Assembly (NCBI RefSeq): GCF_001685355.1
Contig: NZ_CP016438.1
Coordinates: 2,790,001 to 2,854,000, forward strand
Direction of reading: 5' to 3'
Length of the DNA: 64,000 nt
Source of the DNA: Streptomyces lincolnensis
GTDB taxonomy: Bacteria; Actinomycetota; Actinomycetes; Streptomycetales; Streptomycetaceae
Numbering within the stretch: the first letter of the stretch is position 1; the number at the start of each line of letters is the position of its first letter. A program made the translations under genes and the position numbers. Shown here one piece after another: positions 8,534-20,648 of this stretch. The notes below the pieces were generated by a model, which had not been told where the DNA came from, did not search any database, and was given only the letters and a program-made list of their open reading frames with translations.

Positions 8534-9594
8534 TGCGTTTCCTCCCCGACCCCGAACAGCGCGCGTTCACCGACTCCCTGGACGCCATGCTGACGGCCGC
8601 GGACACACCGGCGGTCGTCCGGGGCTGGAGCCGCGGCGACCACACCAGCGGACGCGCCCTGTGGTCCCGCCTCGCCGGCGCGGGCCTCTTCGCCCTGGCC
8701 GTCCCCGAGCCCTACGACGGCCTGGGCCTCCGCCCCGTCGAACTCACCCTCGCCTTCGTCGAGCTGGGCCGCCACGCGGTACCGGGCCCCCTGGTGGAGA
8801 CGGTCGCCGCGGCCACCCTGCTCGCCGCACTGGACGACCAGGGCCCGGCGAAGCGCCTGCTGCCGGCACTGGCCTCGGGCGAGTCGGCGGCGACCCTGTC
8901 CACGGGCGCGTACACCTTGGACGCCGACATGGCAGACGTACGCCTGGTAGCCCGCCCGGCGCTATCAGCCCGTCCGGCGTTTGAGGACGAGGCCCCTTCA
9001 GGGCCGACGGGAGGCCAGGGGGCAGCGCCCCCTGGGACGGCCGAAGCCACGCAGCTGCACCTCGCTCCCCCACCCGACACCCCTCCCCACTCCTCCCTCG
9101 ACCCCGCCCGCCGCCTCTTCCCCACGCACCACTCCCCCCGCGGCGAACTCCTCGCCACCGCCCCGCCCCTCACCACGGCCCTCCTCCTGGCCCGCCTCAC
9201 CACAGCCGCCCAGGCGCTCGGCGTCGGCCTGACCCTCCTCGACAAGACGGTCGCCCATGTCAGACAGCGCACCCAGTTCGGCGCCCCCATAGGCTCGTTC
9301 CAGGCCGTCAAACACCAACTGGCCGACGTCAAGATCGCGTTGGAGTTCGCCCGCCCCCTGGTCCTCGGTGCCGCGCTCACGATGACGGAGTCGGACGTGG
9401 CCGCCGCCAAGCTCACGGCGTGCACCGCGGCGTACACGGCGGCCCGCACCGCGCTCCAACTGCACGGCGCGATCGGCTACACGGCGGAGTACGACCTGTC
9501 GCTGTGGCTGACCAAGGCCCGCGCGCTGCGCACGGCGTGGGGCACCCCGGACGCCTGCCGCTCCGCCGTCCTCAGTGGTGATCGCCGCTGGTGA
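8533..9594 (+). CDS. Acyl-CoA dehydrogenase-like subunit (FadE32/FadE33 type) with in-frame repeat insertion
   Basis: A 353-residue acyl-CoA dehydrogenase-family protein. The N-terminal domain ends with AVPEPYDGLGLRPVELTLA. The C-terminal flavin-binding helix pair has TQFGAPIGSFQAVKHQLADV and LQLHGAIGYTAEYDLSLW. FadE32/33-type subunits are about 320 residues; this one is longer because residues 143-171 are encoded by a dispersed Streptomyces repeat (8962-9040) followed by a proline-rich stretch to about residue 200. The frame is kept. The start overlaps the preceding dehydrogenase stop. The 3' end overlaps the convergent cytochrome b gene by 23 bases. It probably forms a heteromer with the upstream FadE31-like subunit; whether the insertion is tolerated is unknown. 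Confidence 0.85.
   Translation: MRFLPDPEQRAFTDSLDAMLTAADTPAVVRGWSRGDHTSGRALWSRLAGAGLFALAVPEPYDGLGLRPVELTLAFVELGRHAVPGPLVETVAAATLLAALDDQGPAKRLLPALASGESAATLSTGAYTLDADMADVRLVARPALSARPAFEDEAPSGPTGGQGAAPPGTAEATQLHLAPPPDTPPHSSLDPARRLFPTHHSPRGELLATAPPLTTALLLARLTTAAQALGVGLTLLDKTVAHVRQRTQFGAPIGSFQAVKHQLADVKIALEFARPLVLGAALTMTESDVAAAKLTACTAAYTAARTALQLHGAIGYTAEYDLSLWLTKARALRTAWGTPDACRSAVLSGDRRW
8962..9040 (+). repeat. Dispersed Streptomyces palindromic repeat inside coding sequence
   Basis: A 79-base element beginning CTATCAGCCCGTCCGGCG, continuing TTTGAGGACGAGGCCCC, and ending with the stem-loop CCAGGGGGC-AGC-GCCCCCTGG. A second copy differing at a few positions and by small indels lies between genes at 48348-48426. 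Here it is read in frame as part of the acyl-CoA dehydrogenase (ARPAFEDEAP...). The element family is known to me as common between Streptomyces genes; its presence inside an open gene is the unusual part. Confidence 0.85.
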
Positions 9595-11218
9595 CCTGCC
9601 GGTACTCCTCCACCGTCGGCTTCGCGATCCGCGTCTCGGGCCCGAACATCGCCCGCGCCAGCCGCGCCCGCACCCGCTGCGACGCCTTGACCTGCCGCCG
9701 TACACCGCCCGCGTCGACGAGCGGCCCGACCTCGTACGGCGGGTTCTGCTCGTGCTGGGTCAGGACGTGCAGTTCCTGCTGCGAGAGGGGTTCGTGGACC
9801 TCGACGTACTCCCCGTGCGGAAGCCGTTTGATGGTGCCGGTCTCCCTGCCGTGCAGCACCTTGTCCCGGTCCCGGCGCTGGAGCCCGAGACAGATCCGTT
9901 TCGTCACGACGAACGCGAGGACGGGCGCCACGAACACGGAGATCCGCACGAACCAGGTGATCGCGTTGATGGACAGATGCAGATGCGTGGCCACGATGTC
10001 GTTGCCGCCGCCGATCAGCAGCACCGCGTACAGGCTCAGCCAGGCCACGCCCAGTCCGGTGCGCACGGGCACGTTGCGGGGCCGGTCCAGGATGTGGTGC
10101 TCGCGCTTGTCGCCGGTGATCCACGCCTCGACGAACGGATACGCGCCGAGGGCCATCAGGATCAGCGGGAAGAGCGAGAAGGGGATGAAGACGCCCAACT
10201 CCAGGGTGTGGCCCCAGAAGTTGAGCTCCCATCCCGGCATCACCCGGATCAGCCCCTCGGAGAAGCCGAGATACCAGTCGGGCTGGGCGCCGGTGGTGAC
10301 CAGGTCGGGGCGGTAGGGCCCGAAGGCCCAGACGGGGTTGATGCTGGCGACAGCGCCCATGAGGGTCAGCACGCCGAAGACGAGGAAGAAGAAGCCGCCC
10401 GCCTTCGCCATGTAGACCGGCAGGAGGGGCATGCCGACCACGGACTTGTTGTCACGGCCGGGGCCCGGGAACTGCGTGTGCTTGTGGTAGAAGACCAGGA
10501 TCAGATGGGCGACCACCAGGCCCAGCATGATCCCCGGCAGCAGCAGGATGTGCACCGGGTACAGCCGCGCGATGAAGTCGTCCCCGGGGAACTCCCCGCC
10601 GAAGAGGAAGAACGCCAGATAGGTGCCCACGATCGGCACGGACAGGATCGCGCCGTGCGCGAAGCGCAGCCCGGTGCCGGACAGCAGGTCGTCGGGGAGC
10701 GAGTAGCCGGTGAGGCCGGTGATGATGCCCAGCATCAACAGGGTCCAGCCGAACACCCAGTTGAGCTCGCGCGGCTTGCGGAAAGCGCCGGTGAAGAACA
10801 CCCGCATCATGTGCACCAGCATGCCGGTGACGAAGACCAGCGCGGCCCAGTGGTGGATCTGCCGGATCAGCAGCCCGCCGCGCACGTCGAAGCTGATGTC
10901 GAGCGTGGACTCGTAGGCCCGGGTCATCAGGACGCCGTTGAGCGGCTCGTAGGAGCCGTTGTAGACGACCTCGCTGGTGCTCGGGTCGAAGAACAGGGTG
11001 AGGAAGACACCGGTGAGGATCAGGACGAGGAAGCTGTAGAGGCAGACCTCGCCCAGCATGAACGACCAGTGGTCCGGAAAGACCTTGCGCATGTTGGCCT
11101 TGGCCAACGCGTAGAGCCCTAGCCGTCCGTCGGCCCAGTCGGCCACCTTCTCGCCCTTGCCGGGCGGCGCGGCCCGCCGCGTTCCCGTCTCGTGGTTCAC
11201 CGATCGTGCGCCGTCCAT
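9572..11218 (-). CDS. qcrB: Cytochrome bc1 complex cytochrome b subunit, stand-alone QcrB paralogue
   Basis: A 548-residue actinobacterial cytochrome b. The first haem-binding helix reads RQIHHWAALVFVTGMLVHMM. Helix D has SGTGLRFAHGAILSVPIVG, and ARLYPVHILLLPG follows. The quinol-site motif is PDWY, the actinobacterial form of PEWY. About nine hydrophobic segments and the soluble C-terminal tail typical of actinobacterial QcrB are present. ATG 11218 follows GGGGAGG at nine bases. The usual partners qcrC, qcrA and ctaE are not adjacent, so this is a second copy away from the respiratory operon. It converges on and overlaps the fadE gene by 23 bases. It looks intact and probably functional. Confidence 0.92.
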   Translation of the reverse strand: MDGARSVNHETGTRRAAPPGKGEKVADWADGRLGLYALAKANMRKVFPDHWSFMLGEVCLYSFLVLILTGVFLTLFFDPSTSEVVYNGSYEPLNGVLMTRAYESTLDISFDVRGGLLIRQIHHWAALVFVTGMLVHMMRVFFTGAFRKPRELNWVFGWTLLMLGIITGLTGYSLPDDLLSGTGLRFAHGAILSVPIVGTYLAFFLFGGEFPGDDFIARLYPVHILLLPGIMLGLVVAHLILVFYHKHTQFPGPGRDNKSVVGMPLLPVYMAKAGGFFFLVFGVLTLMGAVASINPVWAFGPYRPDLVTTGAQPDWYLGFSEGLIRVMPGWELNFWGHTLELGVFIPFSLFPLILMALGAYPFVEAWITGDKREHHILDRPRNVPVRTGLGVAWLSLYAVLLIGGGNDIVATHLHLSINAITWFVRISVFVAPVLAFVVTKRICLGLQRRDRDKVLHGRETGTIKRLPHGEYVEVHEPLSQQELHVLTQHEQNPPYEVGPLVDAGGVRRQVKASQRVRARLARAMFGPETRIAKPTVEEYRQVTSGDHH

Positions 11219-11291
11219 ACGTCGTCGCCTCCCCGTCGGATCAACCACAGGGTGGCACGGCGGACCGGTCAAGCCAACGGTGCGTGCACGT

Positions 11292-12017
11292 TCAGTGGGG
11301 CCGTACGATCCCCCGCTCCCGCGCGGCCGTCAGCCACCTCGGGAACTCGCCGAGCAGCCGGTCGTAGAGCTCCGCGTCGGACATTCGCCGCGGGTTCGCG
11401 CCGGCGGGGAAGAATCCGGCGTTGTCGATGACCCGCCGCTGCGGCACGGCCAGTTCGTCGAGCTTGCGCAGGAACTCGAAGTGCGGGCTGCGGGCCTTGC
11501 CGAAGCCGACGAACTGCCAGAACAGCGGCAGTCCGGCCGCCCGGCACACGTACTGCTCGGCGGCCCGCCTGCTGCTCGGCGCGCCGTCGGTCTGGAAGAC
11601 GACGAGGGCGGGCTCGCGGGTGCCGCTGTCGAGGTAGTGGTCGAGGACGGCGTCCATCGCCACGTGGTAGTTGGTCGCGCCCATGGGGCCGAGACCGGCC
11701 ACGATCCGCTCGATCCGGCCCTCGTGCCCGGCGAGGTCGATGTCGTCCACGGCGTCGATGTCGGTGGAGAAGAACACCACCGGCACGGTTCCGTCGTCGT
11801 CCAGGTGGGCGGAGAGTCCCAGCACCCGGTCCGCGAGCGCCTGCACGGTGCCGTTGCGGTAGTACGACCGCATGGAGCCGGAGTAGTCGACGACCAGGTA
11901 GACCGCGGCCCGCAGGCCCTCAAGGCCGTGCCTCTCCAGCGACGCTCCGGCGGTCTTGTAGAGGCTGACCAGCGCGGGCGCGCGCTCCTGGACCTTGGTG
12001 AGGCTGATGGCGGGCAT
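11292..12017 (-). CDS. vWA-domain protein, TerF/TerY-like
   Basis: A 241-residue protein that is essentially one von Willebrand A domain. The metal-ion-dependent adhesion site is visible: DYSGSM (DxSxS) near residue 48, a later Thr in MGATNYHVAMD, and the third-loop Asp in FQTDGAPSS. The N-terminus ISLTKVQERAPALVSLYKTAG is typical of the TerF/tellurium-resistance-associated group. It is cytoplasmic, with no signal peptide. Start ATG 12017 follows GGGAG; upstream in-frame starts lie before that site. No other ter genes are nearby, so the role is unassigned; metal stress is a family association only. Confidence 0.85.
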   Translation of the reverse strand: MPAISLTKVQERAPALVSLYKTAGASLERHGLEGLRAAVYLVVDYSGSMRSYYRNGTVQALADRVLGLSAHLDDDGTVPVVFFSTDIDAVDDIDLAGHEGRIERIVAGLGPMGATNYHVAMDAVLDHYLDSGTREPALVVFQTDGAPSSRRAAEQYVCRAAGLPLFWQFVGFGKARSPHFEFLRKLDELAVPQRRVIDNAGFFPAGANPRRMSDAELYDRLLGEFPRWLTAARERGIVRPH

Positions 12018-12124
12018 GCCCCAGGCTCCCACGGAAAGGCGGCGGCGCCCGCCCTTTCGTCCGGTCGGGGACAAGGGGCAGGCGCCGTCGGTGTTCCGTA
12101 CGCCGTTGTACGGGACGTGTGTCG

Positions 12125-12143
12125 AGGGACCGCAGGGGTCCCT
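12125..12143 (-). terminator. Terminator after gltBD
   Basis: AGGGACC and GGTCCCT form a perfect 7-bp stem with a 5-base loop, 11-29 bases beyond the gltD stop. There is no long T run, as is usual in Streptomyces. Confidence 0.6.
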
Positions 12144-12153
12144 GGTGGTGCCG

Positions 12154-13609
12154 TCAGACCATCAGCGAGCGGTCCGTCGGGCGGATCGGGGCGTGCAGTT
12201 CGCTGCCACCGGTCAGGAAGCGGTCGACACCGCGGGCGGCCGAGCGGCCCTCCGCGATCGCCCACACGATGAGCGACTGGCCGCGGCCGGCGTCACCGGC
12301 GACGTACACGCCGGGCACGTTGGTCTGGAAGTCGGCGTCGCGGGCGACGTTGCCGCGCTCGTCCAGTTCCAGGCCGAACTGCTCGACCAGGCCGTTGTCC
12401 CGGTCGGTGCCGGTGAAGCCCATGGCGAGGGTGACCAGCTGGGCGGGTATCTTGCGCTCCGTGCCCGGCTTCTGGGTCAGCTTGCCCTCGACGAACTCCA
12501 CCTCGGTCAGGTGCAGCCACTGGACGTTGCCGTCCTCGTCGCCCTCGAAGTGGGTGGTGGAGACGGAGTAGACCCGCTCGCCGCCCTCCTCGTGCGCGGA
12601 GGTGACCTTGTAGAGCATCGGGAAGGTCGGCCACGGCTGGGAGACGGGGTTCCGCTCGTCGTTCGGGCGGGGCATGATCTCCAGCTGCGTGACGGAGGCC
12701 GCGCCCTGGCGGTGGGCGGTGCCCACGCAGTCGGCGCCGGTGTCGCCACCGCCGATGACCACGACGTGCTTGCCCTCGGCCGTGATGGGGGGCGCCACGT
12801 AGTCGCCCTCCTGGACCTTGTTGGCCAGGGGCAGGTACTCCATGGCCTGGTGGATGCCGTTCAACTCCCGCCCGGGGACGGGGAGATCACGGGCGGTGGT
12901 GGCACCGGCGGCGATGACGACCGCGTCGTACCGCTTCTTCAGGTCGGTCGCCTTGAGGTCGCGGCCGATCTCGATGCCGGTGCGGAAGCGGGTGCCCTCC
13001 GCGCGCATCTGCTCGATACGGCGGTTGATGTGCCGCTTCTCCATCTTGAACTCGGGGATGCCGTACCGGAGGAGGCCTCCGATGCGGTCCGCGCGCTCGT
13101 AGACGGCGACGGTGTGACCGGCCCGGGTGAGCTGCTGGGCGGCGGCGAGTCCGGCGGGGCCGGAGCCGATGACCGCGACGGTCTTGCCGGACAGGCGCTC
13201 CGGGATCTGCGGCGCGACGTCACCGCTGTCCCACGCCTTGTCGATGATCGAGACCTCGACGTTCTTGATGGTCACCGCGGGCTGGTTGATGCCGAGCACA
13301 CACGCCGACTCGCAGGGCGCGGGGCACAGGCGACCGGTGAACTCGGGGAAGTTGTTGGTCGCGTGCAGACGCTCGCTCGCGGCCGACCAGTCCTCGCGGT
13401 AGGCGTAGTCGTTCCACTCGGGGATGAGGTTCCCGAGCGGACAGCCGTTGTGGCAGAACGGGATGCCGCAGTCCATGCAGCGGCCGGCCTGCTTGCTGAT
13501 GATCGGCAGCAGGGAGCCGGGGACGTAGACCTCGTTCCAGTCCTTCAGACGCACGTCGACCGGGCGGGACTTGGCGACCTCACGCCCGTGGTTCAAAAAG
13601 CCCTTCGGG

Positions 13610-13617
<8 letters not shown>
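12154..13617 (-). CDS. gltD: Glutamate synthase small subunit GltD
   Basis: A 487-residue NADPH-dependent electron-input subunit of GOGAT. The N-terminal cysteine-rich region [17 protein letters not shown] plus [10 protein letters not shown] binds [4Fe-4S] clusters. [13 protein letters not shown] near residue 150 is the FAD-binding fold and [11 protein letters not shown] the NADPH-binding fold. [11 protein letters not shown] and the C-terminal [17 protein letters not shown] complete the flavoprotein module. ATG 13617 lies within the last bases of gltB (8-base overlap), so the subunits are co-translated. It delivers electrons to GltB for reductive synthesis of two glutamates from 2-oxoglutarate and glutamine. 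Confidence 0.97.
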
Positions 13618-18208
<4,591 letters not shown>

Positions 18209-18271
18209 CGGCTCTCCCGTCGTCGTCATGTGGCATATGCAGATTGCCGAGGGACGACGTTGGCCCTCTGC

Positions 18272-18298
18272 GTGAGTGCAAAATTTCGTGCAGGTTAC
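18272..18298 (-). promoter_or_regulatory. GlnR-box-like site, proximal to gltB
   Basis: On the gltB strand the sequence reads GTAAC-n6-GAAAT-n6-CTCAC (18298 down to 18272), 64-90 bases before the gltB start. The published Streptomyces GlnR pattern is gTnAc-n6-GaAAc-n6-gTnAc-n6-GaAAc; three half-sites fit with one deviation each in two of them. The spacing match is seen directly; binding is inference. Confidence 0.5.
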
Positions 18299-18515
18299 AT
18301 GATGGAGCGGTTCTCGGGAACCGGATACCGCGTTCCAACATGCGGACGCCACGCGGTGGCGACAAGGGTCTCGCGCACGTGGCTTGAAGTATGTGGGGAC
18401 CGAGCGGGACAGATCGATGTCCATCGGTCCGAAGGGGCGGGAGAGGCACCGTCGCCGACCCCGCGAGTGCGCCGCAAGCTTCATTGCCCGCAGCGCTTAC
18501 GGCTCATGCCCCGCC

Positions 18516-18542
18516 GTTAAGCATTCGAAACCAGCGAGTAAC
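18516..18542 (+). promoter_or_regulatory. GlnR-box-like site, distal to gltB
   Basis: GTTAA-n6-GAAAC-n6-GTAAC fits three consecutive GlnR half-sites with a single mismatch and exact spacing. It lies about 310 bases upstream of gltB and just beyond the 3' end of the VIT-family gene. Together with 18272-18298 it gives two candidate GlnR boxes in the 372-base gap (18209-18580). Apart from these and the hairpin at 18549-18568 I see nothing else in that gap. Confidence 0.5.
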
Positions 18543-18548
18543 GGCTAC

Positions 18549-18568
18549 TTATGCGGCCCATCGCATAA
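18549..18568. terminator. Perfect 7-bp inverted repeat after VIT gene
   Basis: TTATGCG and CGCATAA flank a 6-base spacer, 13-32 bases past the stop of the VIT-family gene. It could be a weak terminator or a protein site; no T run follows. Confidence 0.45.
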
Positions 18569-18580
18569 CAAGCAGCCGAC

Positions 18581-19312
18581 CTATCCTACGGCCGTCCCGA
18601 ACAAGCTGCCCAGGGCGTACGTCACACCGGCCGCCGCACCCCCGAGGGCGAGCTGCCGCAGCCCGCTGAACCACCAGCTCCGCGCCGTCACCCTGGCCAC
18701 CACGGCCCCACAGGCGAACAGTCCGAGCAGCGCCAGCAGCACCGCGGGCCACAGGGCGGTGGCGCCGAGCAGATACGGCAGGACGGGGAGCAGGGCGCCC
18801 AGCGCGAACGACCCGAAGGAGGAGACGGCGGCCACCAGCGGCGAGGGCAGATCGCCGGGGTCGATGCCGAGCTCCTCGCGCGCGTGGATCTCCAGGGCCT
18901 GTTCGGGATCCCGGGACAGCTGCCGGGCGACCTCCCGGGCCAGCTCCGGCTCCACGCCCCGCCCTTCGTACAGGGCGGCGAGTTCGGCCTCCTCGTCCTT
19001 GGGGTGCTTTCTCAGCTCCCGGCGCTCCACGTCCAGCTCGGCCTCGACGAGCTCGCGCTGCGAGGCGACGGAGGTGTACTCACCGGCGGCCATGGAGAAG
19101 GCGCCGGCGGCCAGGCCCGCGAGCCCGGTGACGACGATCGCCTGATGACCGACCGAACCGCCCGCGACACCCGTCATCAGGGCGAGGTTGGAGACCAGAC
19201 CGTCCATCGCCCCGAAGACGGCGGGACGCAGCCAGCCGCCGCTCACGTCCCGGTGCGTGTGGTTGTCACGGTGCGCCTCGTGCAGCGCCGCCTCGGTCTC
19301 GATGATCGCCAC
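18581..19312 (-). CDS. VIT-family (VIT1/CCC1) membrane transporter
   Basis: A 243-residue VIT1/CCC1-type protein, a family that moves iron or manganese across membranes. The first transmembrane helix carries FGAMDGLVSNLALMTGV, the second AGAFSMAAGEYTSVASQRE. A charged cytoplasmic metal-binding helical region (ELDVERRELRKHPKDEEAEL) follows, and three hydrophobic segments close the protein, for five in total. It starts with GTG at 19312 after GGGGGAT. It is divergent from the ADP-ribosylglycohydrolase operon and separated from it by 259 bases in which I see no further gene. Substrate (Fe or Mn) cannot be decided from sequence. Confidence 0.9.
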   Translation of the reverse strand: MAIIETEAALHEAHRDNHTHRDVSGGWLRPAVFGAMDGLVSNLALMTGVAGGSVGHQAIVVTGLAGLAAGAFSMAAGEYTSVASQRELVEAELDVERRELRKHPKDEEAELAALYEGRGVEPELAREVARQLSRDPEQALEIHAREELGIDPGDLPSPLVAAVSSFGSFALGALLPVLPYLLGATALWPAVLLALLGLFACGAVVARVTARSWWFSGLRQLALGGAAAGVTYALGSLFGTAVG

Positions 19313-19571
19313 GGGATCCCCCAGAGAGCTTCTTTAGACTGATTCCATCTTTTGACAACGTCGAGACTATGTCACCGAATTCCCGCTCGCCAGCAAGGAA
19401 AGGCTCCCCTCACCTGCCCTTTTACCGCCGTACGCTCATTCGATCGAGCCCGCGCACAGATGTCGACCGGGTGATGCTGAGGCGTGTGAGGCTGCGCGGC
19501 ACATCGCACCGGGGACAGTTCCGCAAAGGGATCAGCGCCTTGGGTGGCGCCCCTGAGAGGAGAAGCCGCGT

Positions 19572-20648
19572 ATGGCATCGATCGCCCGCATTCCCTCGGT
19601 CCCGGCACCCGGTGACGCCGCCGAACTCCGTGAGCGGGCCCGCGGCGCCCTGCTCGGCCTGGCCGTCGGGGACGCCCTCGGGGCCCCGGCCGAGAACATG
19701 AAGCCCTCGGAGATCCGAGCCCGCTGGGGCCGCATCACGGGCTACGTCACCGACACCCCCGCCGGCACGGACGACACCGAGTACGCGATCTTCTCGGGCC
19801 TGCTGCTGGCCCGGCACGGCTCCGCCCTCACCCCGGCCCGCGCGGAAGCCGCCTGGCACGCCTGGATCGCGGACCGCGACGAGGGTCCCTTCCGAGGCGC
19901 CGGGTTCAGCGAGCGCGGCACCCTGGAGAACCTCCGCCGGGGCCTCGCCGCCCCCATCTCCGCCCAGCACCGGCACGCCTGGAGCGACGGACTGGCCATG
20001 CGCGCGGCCCCCTTCGGCGTCTTCGCCGCGGGCCGCCCCACCGAGGCGGCCCGCCTGGTGGCCATCGACGGCTCGGTCAGCCACGACGGCGAGGGCATCT
20101 ACGGCGGCCAGGCGGTCGCGGCGGGCGTCGCGGCGGCGATGGCGGGCGCACCGGCGATCGCGGTGGTCGCCTCGGCTCTGGCGGTGATCCCGGACGACTC
20201 CTGGACGGCCCGCTCCCTGCGCCGGGCCGTGGCGGTGGCCCACCGCGGCGAACGCGCGGTCCGCTCGGCGGTCGTCATCGGCGGCTACCCCTGGACCGAC
20301 CTCGCCCCCGAGGCCGTCGCCCTCGCCTTCGGCGCCTACGCCGCCGCCGACGGCGACTTCGTCCAGGCCGTCCTCACCGCCGTCAACATGGGCCGCGACG
20401 CCGACACCACGGCCGCGGTCGCCGGCGCCCTGGCCGGCGCCACCCGCGGCGCCCGCGCCATCCCCGCCGACTGGGCGGCCGCCATCGGCCCCGCCCGCGG
20501 CAGCTGCCTCCCCTCCATGGCGGGCCACCACGTCCTGGACGTGGCGGAACTCCTGACACCGGCCGGCGACGAGCGATGGCACGGCCCTCCCCCGGACCCG
20601 ACCGCCTTCACCCTGGCGGCGGCCGACGGAACGGAGGTCCGGTCATGA
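19572..20648 (+). CDS. ADP-ribosylglycohydrolase family protein 1
   Basis: A 358-residue ARH/DraG-fold protein with a complete dinuclear metal site: GLAVGDALGAPAE near residue 30, TDDT at 66-69, SHDGEGIYGGQAVAA near residue 177, and GRDADT at 274-279. The family hydrolyses ADP-ribose or related ribosyl linkages using two magnesium ions. ATG 19572 follows GAGAGGAGAAG with good spacing. It is the first of six genes with overlapping or near-touching ends (19572-26478), four of them members of this family. All catalytic ligands are conserved, so it should be active. The natural substrate is unknown. Confidence 0.9.
   Translation: MASIARIPSVPAPGDAAELRERARGALLGLAVGDALGAPAENMKPSEIRARWGRITGYVTDTPAGTDDTEYAIFSGLLLARHGSALTPARAEAAWHAWIADRDEGPFRGAGFSERGTLENLRRGLAAPISAQHRHAWSDGLAMRAAPFGVFAAGRPTEAARLVAIDGSVSHDGEGIYGGQAVAAGVAAAMAGAPAIAVVASALAVIPDDSWTARSLRRAVAVAHRGERAVRSAVVIGGYPWTDLAPEAVALAFGAYAAADGDFVQAVLTAVNMGRDADTTAAVAGALAGATRGARAIPADWAAAIGPARGSCLPSMAGHHVLDVAELLTPAGDERWHGPPPDPTAFTLAAADGTEVRS

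Noticed and set aside
18209..18580. A small gene or riboswitch in the gltB upstream gap
   Set aside because: No conserved riboswitch core or plausible small frame; the GlnR-like sites and one hairpin explain the visible structure.
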